Shown piece after piece: positions 37,213-49,000 of a DNA stretch of 64,000 nucleotides. Where the stretch lies: assembly GCA_033675265.1 (NCBI GenBank), contig JAUJYZ010001109.1, positions 1 through 64,000 on the forward strand, written 5' to 3'. Positions within the stretch are counted from its first letter, which is position 1, and each line of letters starts with the position of its first letter. The notes beneath the pieces were generated by a model. The model saw nothing but the letters and a program-made list of their open reading frames with translations. It had not been told where the DNA came from and did no database searches. A program made the position numbers and the translations under genes. This DNA comes from Actinostola sp. cb2023. Lineage: Eukaryota > Cnidaria > Anthozoa > Actiniaria > Actinostolidae.

Positions 37213-37893
37213 CTTACCATCATCTACCGTCATACATCAAGCGGGATTTATTTCCAAGGATTGAAGATCTCACAGTGATATACTTACCATCATCTACCGT
37301 CATACATCAAGCGGGATTTATTTCCAAGGATTGAAGATCTCGCAGTGATATACTTACCATCATCTACCGTCATACATCAAGCGGGATTTATTTCCAAGGA
37401 TTGCAGATCTCACAGTGATATACTTACCATCATCTACCGTCATACATCAAGCGGGAATATTTCCAAGGATTGAAGATCTCACAGTGATATACTTACCATC
37501 ATCTACCGTCATACATCAAGCGGGATTTTTTCCAAGGATTGAAGATCTCACAGTGATATACTTACCATCATCTACCGTCATACATCAAGCGGGATTTATT
37601 TCCAAGGATTGAAGATCTCACAGTGATATACTTACCATCATCTACCGTCATACATCAAGCGGGAATATTTCCAAGGATTGAAGATCTCACAGTGATATAC
37701 TTACCATCATCTACCGTCATACATCAAGCGGGATTTATTTCCAAGGATTGAAGATCTCACAGTGATATACTTACCATCATCTACCGTCATACATCAAGCG
37801 GGATTTATTTCCAAGGATTGAAGATCTCGCAGTGATATACTTACCATCATCTACCGTCATACATCAAGCGGGAATATTTCCAAGGATTGAAGA
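37213..37893. repeat. 70-bp minisatellite, about 9.7 copies
   Basis: CTTACCATCATCTACCGTC recurs every 69-70 bp from 37213. Small variants are GGGATTTATTTCC versus GGGAATATTTCC. Every unit has a GTCATAC core. The units are contiguous with no unique spacers. Confidence 0.96.
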
Positions 37894-38400
37894 GTGCATG
37901 TTTTCCCCCAATATGGAATTTTTGTATACCTCGCAGGAAGACATAGAGTGACATTGTTCCCATCTCCACCCCAGTATTTTACAGTTTAATTATTTCTTGG
38001 ATTTTCCTTTGGTTAACAGGGTGCATAACACACGTGCATCCATGGTCAAGTATAGTAACGCAGACAACAAGCCACTTTGTGGGGTTGATTTTGTTTTATT
38101 TTAATTTTAGCTTGGCTACAAGTATTAATATTATTACTCGGCAGGCTGCCTGTGGTGCACCCAGTTAGTGAAACGTAGGTTTCCTTTGGCCACAAATCAG
38201 TCGCCAACTGTGTACCAAGGCGCATGTGCCGTTGAGGAAATCCAAGGCTCATTCAGTGCTCGTTTCTGCAGCCCGCCGAGTGAATGCTTATACTAGTCAC
38301 AGAGCGTCTTGTTAACTTTACTATCAATCTATAAAGATAGACTCTACAATATTACAAGCAAAGACCAAGTATTAATAATATAGTGAGAATACAACGTGCA
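37894..38400. other. Spacer with one CACAGG-family end
   Basis: The right-type end GGCTGCCTGTG lies near 38142. No gene recognised. Confidence 0.4.
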
Positions 38401-38403
38401 GTT

Positions 38404-38669
38404 CATCCTTGGGAACCCAGGGGTATATTCCGTTGCTCGTTACTCGCTCCCAGAGAAATACCCCTGGGAACGTCAAAATTACTCTCGTTTCTGATTGGTC
38501 ATCCTGGGAAGGTCGACCAATCAGTATCAAATATATTCTGGTTTGAATAGGACAGCCACCATTTTGAAATTTGACTAACGGAACAAGTTCCAACAGACTT
38601 CGTTCCCAGGGGTATTTCTCTGGGAGCGAGTAACGAGCGACAGAATATACCCCTGGGTTCCCTAGGATG
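38404..38669. mobile_element. Fold-back element with CCCAGGGGTAT arms
   Basis: About 70-bp arms: CATCCTTGGGAACCCAGGGG and GCTCGTTACTCGCTCCCAGAG are inverted at the right end. A GATTGGTC motif (38493) lies inside. Probably a MITE. Confidence 0.75.
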
Positions 38670-38819
38670 CGTGCAGTTCAGCGTTGCTTAATAACTAGGT
38701 AATTATATATACATTATCTATCAATCTATAAAGATAGACTCTACAATACTACAAGAATACCACCAGATGATGAAATTTGAAATCTTAAGACTTGGGGCAC
38801 ATTCCCCCGGGGGTGGGAG

Positions 38820-38998
38820 TGGGGGACTCACATACATTGCCATACAAAAAAGGCAAAGTGTGAATGCCTGTAACTATTGCGCTATTTACTTACTTCCCTT
38901 CAATATTTCCACTTTTACTAACTTTAGCATGCTCTTTCCTTGTCTTAATTAGGTGAAAATTTTAAATATGGCGTGAAAGGTGACACAAGCCCATTGAA
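38820..38998. mobile_element. Fold-back MITE, family A, truncated copy 3
   Basis: Only the right half of family A remains (ACTAACTTTAGCATGCTCTT ... GGTGACACAAGCCCATT); the left arm is missing. Confidence 0.7.
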
Positions 38999-39113
38999 TT
39001 TACATGGTTTTGTACATTACACAATGTATATCGCAAAGGGTGCTTGTTTTTTCGTTCAATTCTTAAGATTGCAAACTTTAAAACTGACCGCATGATATCT
39101 TCTACAATTGAAG

Positions 39114-39487
39114 CTTAACCTTATTCAGCGAGCTAGTTATATCAATATTAGAACAGATTACAGAGATATAGTATTTCTACTTTCACCTATCGGGTGAGTC
39201 TACAATAAAGCTTAACCTTATTCAGCGAGCTAGTTATATCAATATTAGAACAGATTACAGAGATATAGTATTTCTACTGTCACCTATCGGGTGAGTCTAC
39301 AATAAAGCTTAACCTTATTCAGCGAGCTAGTTGTATCAATATTAGAACAGATTACAGAGATATAGTATTTCTACTGTCACCTATCGGGTGAGTCTACAAT
39401 AAAGCTTAACCTTATTCAGCGAGCTAGTTATATCAATATTAGAACAGTATTTTTCTGTCACCTATCGGGTGAGTCTACAATAAAGCT
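39114..39487. repeat. 97-bp tandem repeat, about 3.9 copies
   Basis: CTTAACCTTATTCAGCGAG occurs at 39114, 39211, 39308 and 39405. The last copy has an internal deletion. Confidence 0.95.
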
Positions 39488-39544
39488 TTTATGACTGGAT
39501 GGTAATATATATTAGTAGTGATAATATAATAATAGTGATAATAA

Positions 39545-39900
39545 TAATATAGTAATAATAGTAATAATAATATTCATGAAAAAAATTATCGATTCTGATT
39601 GGCTAATTTGCACTACACTTGCAAATTATGTTTTGCAAAGAGCTCAAATTGCACTCTCCCTTGGGACTCGTGCAATTTTGATACTTTGAAAAACACACTC
39701 GTGCAAATTTTCTGCAAATTGAACTCAAAACCGTACGATTAATACCTCTACTAATAATAACTTAATAATAACAATATAATAATAATGATAATAACAGTAA
39801 TAAGAATAGTAATAAGAATATATAAGAAGAAGAAATATTAATAATTATAATAATGATAATCGGAAAATAATAAATAAATAAATAATAATAACTTATGCTT
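39545..39900. mobile_element. GATTGGCT hairpin element followed by TAA-type microsatellite
   Basis: GATTCTGATTGGCTAATTTGC near 39592 leads into imperfect inverted sequence (CAAAGAGCTCAAATTGCAC, ACTCGTGCAAATTTTC), related to 48250-48545. From about 39755 the DNA is AATAATAAT-type low complexity. Confidence 0.5.
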
Positions 39901-40560
39901 ATATGTATGCAAACCATGACTCTAATATTCTCATTTCATGGAAAACGTAGCAATAGTTTCACCTCCACACCAACGTTGTACAAATTATTTTCACCCGTCG
40001 TTTTCGATGACAGCGGTCGACGTTTTCCATCGTTTTAGTGTGGACGCAAGGCCAAAATGGCCAGATTAAAGTTGATAATCAAGACAGTGTTGGTCACAGG
40101 TGATTTGATTTGAAGAGATCAAAGTTAAAGCTGACCAGCAAACCGAAATCAAGAAGTATTTTTGCAAAAGAATTAAATCAAAGACGCGGGGGCAAACTCC
40201 CTAGGAAGGCAGATGGGCTGCACACCCACGACATCCTCCCATATGGAGGACCTACCGATGAGTTTCATTTTTTACAATGCAAACATAGCTAATAATAGCT
40301 GTTTGCCTTGTAAAAATGAAACTCAGTTGTAGATAGTGTTTTCTACTCAGAAATTTACTGATAGTGAATGGGTATCCTGTGGCAACGAAAGGGACGAGGA
40401 AGGTCTGGGATGATCGAGGTAACAATAGAGAAAAAACAACAACCCCTCAATTTTCCTCCTGTGGTTCCCCTCCCCTTAAAGTCTCTAATTACCTCCTTCC
40501 CAATCTCCTTTCGTCTAGCCACAGGAAGCCCGTGGAGTTGTATTCCAACGGAGGTGGCAT
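39901..40560. other. Spacer without recognisable gene
   Basis: Contains a partial GTTTTAGTGTGGACG repeat end (about 40031) and CACAGG-type ends near 40380, 40460 and 40518. A Lys/Arg-rich open stretch (40110-40292) resembles nothing I know. Confidence 0.4.
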
Positions 40561-40564
40561 TAAG

Positions 40565-42390
40565 GTACCCATTGTTCAACATTTATAAAAGTATACATTT
40601 TCTTAAAGCTGAATAAATGCAGATTCTAAATATGGTTGAGATTATTTCCTATTTTGTAAGCATTTTTTTGTTATTGCACATCTTAGAAAATTCGAATTGC
40701 CTTGTCCAAAGTAGCGTGCACGCAGGAATTCAATCGATTTCTAAACGGGAAGTGCAATAAATTACAAATTCAGCAGCAACTTGATTTGAACTTATGAAGT
40801 AATGTATGTCAACGCAAATCGCTCAGTCGCGCCAACATTTCATTTGATCAGGGCGTATCGTCTTGTTCAAATTAAACTTAGACACAAGTAACATGCTATT
40901 TTCTTGGGCCCTTCCGAAGGAAGCCCGAGCAATAAAATGGGCTTTAATTTTTTGTTTGTTTGTTATGGTCACGGAATGAAGAAAGAATGCGAAGAATGAA
41001 GAAAGAATGCAAAGTATTTGATCGTTTCAAGATTACTCAGCAGATAAAGGAAAACAAACGACACACAGGACTCAAGTAGACTTGAATCTTAGTTTTGAAA
41101 GCAGCTGTAGATCTTCAAGCTATTAAAGGTCAGTCAGGATTCTAGTTCATCGTTCGACGATGCAGCTAAGGTGCGTTTGTTTTTGTTATAAATGAAACGA
41201 CATATTTCAGAGTGGGCCCACACGAATCGGCGTATGCTTTTGTATGTGAAATGAGCGTGTTTAAAGCCCGTGTTTTATTTTCAGTAACTCATGATGGATG
41301 CTTATTTTATTCCACGTTTGAAAAATTCAGAAGGAAAAGGAATCGCAAAATCGTACTTCAAAACTACATCAAAGCAAAGGCGAGCAAGGTCAATATTTAT
41401 TTATTGTTTTGAAAATAAACAGTGTTTGCATGATAAAATGTAGAAAATGTAGGTTTCTCCGTGTTCTTTTCGGTACGATTACAGTTGTATGATCCTTGTC
41501 TGAGTCATACATCTATTACGCGACCTAATTTTAGAACCGCCGCGTAGCGCTAATTAAAACAGAATTTCCACGCTCAAAACAGGTCAGTGAACGGCAAAAA
41601 TGCAATCGAAATCAAAACGTCCTTAGATTTTAGGGATCTATTACAGAAGAAAACACCCAATGAGCATAGTCGGGCATTATATAACAATGACAGTTGCGTG
41701 ACGAGGGAGACTATTTGTGTCGGTGAGCATCGATAAAGATCTCCGACTCTTCAAGGTACGTCTGTGGTACGTGCCTTTAAACATACTTGAGGTCACATCT
41801 TAAATCTAACAGATCTTAAATCTAACAGAAGCAGCTTTTGATTTTTAATCGATAATTCCTTTCTGATTTCGAGATAAATCGAACAAGATCTTTCAATGTA
41901 TTGGCAGAGACAGCAGATTGGTCGTGCTTTGTCACATCATACCGTAGTCTGAATCAACTGGATGTTTAAAATATACAAAGTTCGACTTTTCTCTGCGATA
42001 ACGAAGAAACCAAAGACGTTTAATATCAGAACCGTCTGACCATGAATATGAACCTCAACTAGACGTTCCAAGTACGTGCTATGGAAGTACGATTCGGAGA
42101 TTTTTATCTATGCTCACCGACACATATATACATAGTCTCCCTTGTCACGCAACTGTCAGTCATTGTCAGGTCCCTCCTCACGCAACTGACATTGTCCTTG
42201 TCATAATGCCCGAGTGTACGCTCATTGAGCGTCTTGTTGTCTTAAAAAACTGGGAATGCATGATTTTTAACTGCTTAATAACAAAAAATATTTACAAAAT
42301 AGGAAATAATCTCAAGCATATTTAGAATCTGCATTTATTCAGTTTTAAGAAAATGTATACTTTTATACATGTTGGACAAGTGGTTAGCAC
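40565..42390. mobile_element. Large fold-back element, about 1.8 kb
   Basis: The arm at about 40575-40680 (TATACATTTTCTTAAAGCTG, ATTATTTCCTATTTTGTAA) is inverted at about 42270-42380. A second inner arm pair lies at 41660-41750 and 42090-42235 (GACAGTTGCGTGACGAGGGA against its complement). A CTCGGGC-type hairpin repeat (40903-40929) lies inside. No transposase seen. Confidence 0.68.
40903..41080. mobile_element. CTCGGGC-hairpin family, copy 1
   Basis: A GC-rich hairpin (CTTGGGCCCTTCC / GGAAGCCCGAG) followed by AATGGGC, GAATGAAGAAAGAATGC, TATTTGATCG and AAGATTACTCAGCAGA. The same order is seen at 57490-57780. Confidence 0.6.
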
Positions 42391-42554
42391 CGCTACGTGG
42401 CTTTCAGTGAACAGTGGTCACGAAGGTCCCCAGTGGTACCTTAAAATGTGCAATCATTACTAAAAAGTAATTATTATTATACGTTTAGAAAGAAAGAGGG
42501 GGGGAGGGGTGAGAAAATATCAAAAACTCATTAAATTTAATTAGTTTGAATATG
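42391..42554. other. Short spacer
   Basis: Contains a G-rich run near 42499-42513; nothing else recognised. Confidence 0.4.
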
Positions 42555-42752
42555 GTATGAGAGGAAGCAAAAAAACATCCAGTGGTAACATATATGTCTA
42601 TCTAAAAATCAATTGCAAATTAATTGTTGGATAGAGAATTTCTCTGCATTGCAGTTGATATGTAATTCTCAATTGCAATGCGACAATTATTTTGCAATTG
42701 ATTTCTAGCTAGACATGTTACTGCAGCATGTTTTTTTTGCTTCCTCTCATAC
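42555..42752. mobile_element. Fold-back MITE with GTATGAGAGGAAGC ends
   Basis: 198 bp. The ends GTATGAGAGGAAGCAAAAAA and complement, and inner arms with AAATCAATTGCAAA against its complement, form a near-continuous hairpin. Confidence 0.75.
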
Positions 42753-42796
42753 AAACTACTAAAGCTGATTAGAAAGAAAATATTAAAACATTATTA

Positions 42797-42895
42797 CAGT
42801 CGAACCTCTACACAACGGCCACCTCTACACAACGTCCACCTCTACACAACGGCCACACAATTTAGGTGGCCGTGCATGGTGGCGAGGTTAGACTG
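42797..42895. mobile_element. pogo/Tigger-like terminal repeat fragment
   Basis: 99 bp bounded by CAGTCGAACCTC and GAGGTTAGACTG, with three short repeats of CCTCTACACAACG. CAGT-N-GAACCTC ends are typical of pogo/Tigger-type elements; the assignment is tentative. The right part overlaps the end of the receptor's last exon. Confidence 0.55.
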
Positions 42896-43094
42896 TTTTT
42901 TTTTTTCCTGTTCAGCTTTCGTTTTTTTGGTTTTTTTTTGCCTGCTCTCTGGCTTTCTTCTTTCTTCAGCCGTACTTCTCTTGCATGTTCATCCTTCATT
43001 ACTTGCAATTCAGCAAGAGCGGTGTCCTTGAAGGTTCTAACTTCCTCTCTTGATGCATTTACAGCATCCCTGTAGGAAGCATTTTCTGCAGCCA
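42862..43094 (-). CDS. Receptor last exon: basic coiled-coil cytosolic tail
   Basis: 2+77 codons including stop TAA; acceptor CCCATATTAG matches the phase-1 exit of the M4 exon. It encodes a charged helix ([20 protein letters not shown]) and then a Lys/Arg cluster ([14 protein letters not shown]). The last 11 or so codons and the stop are supplied by a Tigger-like repeat (42797-42895). If this exon is not used, reading on from the M4 exon adds only KTT before a stop, so a tail-less isoform is possible. Confidence 0.6.
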
Positions 43095-46000
43095 CTAATA
43101 TGGGAGATACTAAACAAACAACCCCAAAAATTAGGTCATTATAGTAGTTAATAATGTATGATCAGTGGCTGTGTTCACACTGGGACTTTTCGATCTAGAA
43201 TCAAGACGTTAAATGTTGACATAGCAATTAATGGTTAGAGTAAAGCGTTCACACACGCGATAAGTTACCGAGCTGAGCTGTCACATTGCTGTTGTCACTC
43301 CTATCATTGTCGGGAATTCAATCGCGCGCCAAGTTGAAAAAAATGGCTGAAGACGTAGCGAAAGCCAAATACTTGAAGCTAAACAATATTATTATTCTCC
43401 ATGAATTACTCGCTAGAATCTTCAGCAAGAGACAAGAAGAACTCCGTACCATTAGCGCCAAATTCACACGCTTAATTAATGCAATTAACTCAAGAACTCA
43501 TTTGATTGGTTGCTTTTGTTGTGGTACGGCTACAACCCTAGTTCGGAACTGGGGTCGAAGCGTCTAAGGGGTGGATCATTAGAAATCTCGGGAGGGGGGG
43601 TTAAATATTTTTTAGGCACGATTTTTTTTTGTACCTGTATTTCTCTGCAGGAATTTGTTTTTGAGATGTGTAGCTCTTTTTTTAGGTGGTAGGGTACTTG
43701 CAGGAATTTTTTTTGCGACATTTTTTCTTTGCAGGAATTTTTTTTTGGGAATTGTCACCCCCCCTCCCGAGATTTCTAATGATCCACCCCTAAGTAAACA
43801 TTGGCTTTTTCTTTGAAGTTTAGCTCTTTGCCGGCAATAGTTTGTGGTTTTCAAGTTCGTGTGTGAACGCTTATTAATAAGCAAACATGACCGGCTTTAA
43901 TCGAGAAGAAAGTCCTAGTGTGAACACAGCCTGTATTGGGGTGGTTCTCAAACACGGCATTTACCATAATTTATTCAGTGTGCATTTAAAATAGGTATGC
44001 CAACTAATTTTAACTATACTCATCAAACATTGTATACATTTTGTCTGCTCATGCATGCATTAGAATTCAGATTTGAAAGTGATTTGCCGCCATTTTCTTT
44101 GCAAATTGCACTGCGGTGGGAGATTTAGTGAGCGATCTTCGTCTCTAGAATGATGTTCAAGAAAATATTTGAAAGGAAATCAATAGTCTGCCTACTTTGT
44201 TTTGCTGTAGATTATTTTTTTCCGTATAAGGGTCTTAGGGATAAAATATCAAGGAACAAAATCCGCCAAAACAAGGAGTTATCCTAATTAAAGCCAGCTA
44301 CACTGTCCTTTGGGTTTATTCTCATCGAAGATGTTTTCAAGAGATACTTCACAGTGAACGTTAGTAGTAATGACACATTGAAGGTCACATTCTGTGAATT
44401 TGAGTTCCCTACATTCAAGTATTCTCAAAGTATTTTGCTCGGTTCAGTTGAGTATTTATCATTTTTGCACGTGTTTTCCTAACATTCCTACCTAAAGTAC
44501 AATACTTATTAACTAGCCCCCCAGCCGAAAATAGCACAAATTGACTTCTTCTAAGCTTATTCTTTGCATTCGAGAACTTATTTTATGCTGAAAAATTGTC
44601 CCTCGATGTGAGATTGTATTATTTTGGTACTATGGTATCTGTGAGTACACTCTATTTGTTATGATTTTGACTGATTTTCATCGCTGGTGTATACCATATC
44701 ACAAACACTCTATGTGTTGAAGTTTATTGTAAAGGATAGTTTAATTCTTCATTTTTTTGGACTTCTTAGAATAAGTTTGATTCACATTGAGTTTTTATTC
44801 AGCATTGTGTTTGCGAATCGTTTATCTGAATTGGTGGCGTGTCAAACTAAATTATAAGAAAACCTCTCTTAGTAGCTCACCCCCCAGCAATTTTCTTCTG
44901 TGATTTATTGCTTCACTCATGCTAGTTTCGTAACGTCTTGTTTGTTGGAGTTGAAAAATTGTCCCTCTTGCTTTGCGGTGGATTTGAAGTGTCCAAGTAT
45001 CACTCATTCACCCGACTTCTCCGTAGGAATGTTGCCTTGTTTTGGCGGATTTTGTTCCATTATACGGAAAAAAATATCCACAGTACCACAAAAGTAGGCG
45101 GACTATTGATTTCCTTTCAATGATTATCTAAAACTTCATTCTAGAGATGTAGATCGCTCACTAAATCTTCCACAGCAGTGCACTTGGCGAAACAATAGCG
45201 ATACTTCATGTTTACAAACATTAACATTGTGATGTAAATGTGCCAACCATTTCCACAAAGACTTCTCACACGTTTTGTTTCAACAGCCAATCGATCTCTG
45301 GTTGGCACATCGTTGGCACATGAATGACAAAAGCTGAAGTATCGATTATGCAAATAGGTACTTTGAAATCTAAATCCAAAAGCATGCACAGACAAAATGT
45401 ACGTGCATGCTCACTCATCACACTAGTCCAGAACTTGCCCCACCTTCCTCAATTAACTATATATTAAATACTGCGCAGGAAAGAAATATATAAAGACTAC
45501 AAGAAGCGCGTGCATAAGAAAATCTCTAGCTCTCTGTATCTTCTGATCTTCTGCTCTTTGCCATGCGCGTACATTAAAAGTGGATCCAGTTCTAAACTAT
45601 CATCACAGTTCATTTGTGATAGAGGAATATACATGCAGGACTATTCAGATCAAAAAGTATCATTATTTTCTTGAACCACAGGTTGCTATGGTAACCCAAG
45701 GTAATTTTTATGTGCATGTGAGTGCATTGCGCTATGTCAACAGCATATAGGCGCCACCTTCAATCATGTAGTTTTACCTTTATTTTTCTTCTTCCATCCA
45801 TTGCGAATACATACAAACAACATCCCAATCAGGTATGTAAAACACAGCAATCCACCAACCACGTAAATTACTCTCCAAAAGAGTGGAGAAGAGAAGTTGA
45901 AGAGAACAGACGACTTGGTTTGAGGATTGCTAATGTTAGGTATCTTTAAGGAAAATCATTAATGGTCAAAATTGTATTGTAGTGAGTTTTGAAAGTTCTC

Positions 46001-49000
46001 AAATTGCACGAGCCTTTGAATTGACTTTTTCAACAATATTTGAACAAAAACTGATAAAATTTCACTCGTCAGCTAGCTTGCATTGTTGAACTTAACTTGT
46101 AAGCTAATCTTTGTTTGATAAATAATAATGGTTTATTCAATAGATTCCACAGTGTCTCTTCCCCTATTGAAGACGTCACTATATAAAAACTATCTAAGGC
46201 CGATAATTATAATAATAAAATGATAATATATAAATTGAGGAAAAGCATATTGAAAGCAACTTACTGTTAATTTCTTGATACTTTTATTGACGAGTCGATG
46301 AATACTTTTTGCATGCACTTGCAAAAACTTGCGGCACTCCTCATCCACAGCAGTGAGATCCGAGGAGAGTGCCACACCGTAACCAAGGGGACGATCGATT
46401 ACTTTGGCCACTTGCACTCCTGCCTTGATAAACAATGCTGACTTCTCAGCAGCAATGTTTGCATCTAGGAGAGCACCCGTGACTTCACGAGTTTCCAAAG
46501 CAACAATCATATCCACTACAGTACGATATGGCCTCACTGCAAATAAAAAGAGAAGAAACTATAGGGACTACCGGTAGGACGTAAATCGTTCAAAATTTGA
46601 TTTAGATGAAACTTCACTGAAACAAGACGCTCACTGATTTCATCAGAAACTTCGATGTGTCTGAAAATCATTTGGAACACTTAACGACGACATCTTTTAG
46701 TGTGGGCCTATCAGGTCTACTATGAACAGCGTGTTTGTATGTATATGTATATATTAACATCTTTTAGTGTGGGCCTATCAGGTCTACTATGAACAGCGTG
46801 TTTGTATGTATATGTATATAACATCTTTTAGTGTGGGCCTATCAGGTCTACTATGAACAGCGTGTTTGTATGTATATGTATATAACATCTTTTAGTGTGG
46901 GCCTATCAGGTCTACTATGAACAGCGTGTTTGTATGTGAGACAAGTGTATTTCTTTCCTTCGACTGAGTAATCTTGAAACTCGATACAAACAAATTAATA
47001 CTCCTGAAACCCGATACGAACAAATACTTTGCATTTTGTGGCCAACGAAAAATAAATAATATTAATAAAAAAAGAATGCGCATTTTATAACTCGGGCTTC
47101 CTACGGAAGTGCCCGAGTAATAATCTTGAAGAGTCTCATAATCACTAGTTAAAGTATTTTCTCAATATTGGAGAGGGAAGTACTATATTTTTTATGAATC
47201 TTGAGAGGAGTCGGTGACGTCACTTACTCAACCCAAACTCAGCTCCATACATTTCTTTGTATTTTATGATCATAATATCTGAACAGTTTGTTCAGATAAC
47301 AGCTCTGCATTGAAGAAAACTGGTCAGACAATCAATCCTAAGCACAAATAATGTAAGAAAACTCCTTCACACGTTCATTTAGCTTCATAGAAATAAAATA
47401 ATTCAAGACATTAAACATGAACAAATGTATGGAGCAAAGCCATGTTGATTGTTTGGGTTGAGTACGTGACGTCACTAACACTAAGGCCTAGTTCAAACGC
47501 TGTACTTTCCAAGATCCGTTCTTAATTACTTGAAAAGAAGCCGCCTCATTATCTATTGTTTGAAAGGAGAACAACTCATGATTAGCACGACGTCTGAACT
47601 ACAGGCCTAACACCTCTAAAGATTCATAAAAATGTATTACAGTACTTCCCATTGGAATGTCTGACAAAAAAAAAACGAACCAGTGATTGTATGGGTCTTT
47701 GACATTATTTCAGTGAAGTTTCAGCTAAATCAAATTTTGAACGATTTACGTAAAATTTAGTCCGCCTTTAAACACGAAGGCGCACTATAAAAGGGGAGCT
47801 GTCACCTATCTTCTACGCGCCAATAATAAGAGGCGCATAAGGCCTAAGGCTCATAAGGGGAGCTACATTGTACCTAGGGTAAGTTCGTTGGATCTGTCAA
47901 TGAAATCAACCGAGACGTCACAGAGAGAGGATCTCATGAAGAACTGCAAGCTCTATAAATCAACTCAAATGAACAAGAAATTGTGGTAATAAGTACTAAA
48001 AACGCACATGGATAATTTTTGCTGTACAATTCACGTTTCACTTTGGTAAAATAAATTATGGTACTTTGAACTGGAACCGTAAGCCGTTTTGAAGTCGCAC
48101 GGCTCTAGTATTCTGCTTATCGTTTCTTTCGTAGGTTATCCTAAAATTTACCCGCCAAGACATGGAAATGCCACTTGCGAATTAAATATAGTAACTCAAA
48201 GCATAGGTTTCGAAACCTTACAGGCCTTTACCATAAAAGTACAGAGATGTACAATTGTACTAGGTAATCATACGGTTTCGAGTTCAATTTGGTAATAATT
48301 TGCACAAGTGTGTTTTTCAAAGAGTATCAAAATTGCACGAGCCCGTAAGGCGAGTGCAATTTGAGCTCTTTGTAAAAGCACACAAGTACAAATTATTCCA
48401 AAATGAACGAGAAATCGTATGATTACCAATTAATAATATTCATGAAAAAAAAAGTAATTTGCACTGCAGTGCAATTAAAGATAATTTGCACTGCAGTGCA
48501 AATTACTTTTCAACTGCACTGCTCTAAGCCAATCAGAATCGACAATACTCTTGTCGCTTTATTTAGAAATGATTGAACATAGTTTTATGCTTGGAGATGC
48601 TTATTACAGGCAAAGAGTATTTCGCTTCATGAATTTGTAGGCCTGGATAAGAAGTACGGATGTTGATTGTTGTGATACATGGTGCGCGAAATTCAAAACA
48701 TTCTTCGGTATGCGTGGCACGACTGAAAATCGTATAGATAACTACCCAATCTCGTCCCCAGAGCCTGCGTTACTTTCGGCCAGCGACGAGAACGTAGGCT
48801 CTGGCATAATCCATTTTTGGGACAATTTGATTGGCTATTCCATTTTAGAAACTACGCACGCGCAAGATTCCGGAAATGAAATATATCCAATGAAAGTTGT
48901 CAAAACAACCCGGTGTCGGCCAACTTCCGTTCAAAACAAAAATTAACATTTTTCAACGGTTTCATTGACATGTTATTTTAAACATATGTCGCCTTGATCT

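Larger units (their letters stand above)
46565..47760. mobile_element. Nested fold-back complex in a receptor intron
   Basis: Outer arms: AAATCGTTCAAAATTTGATT near 46577, inverted near 47730. Inside is a second fold-back (about 47160-47660; TTGGGTTGAGTACGTGACGT against its complement), itself holding a third element (about 47484-47612; GGCCTAGTTCAAACG against GTCTGAACTACAGGCC). It also contains a minisatellite and a CTCGGGC hairpin copy. Confidence 0.65.

Noticed and set aside
37213..37893. CRISPR-like or coding tandem repeat
   Set aside because: The 70-bp units are contiguous and 70 is not a multiple of three, so no repeated protein is encoded; short frames here are shadows.
43286..43567. 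93-codon + frame as a host gene
   Set aside because: It lies inside an inverted-repeat element within a receptor intron and resembles no family I can name.
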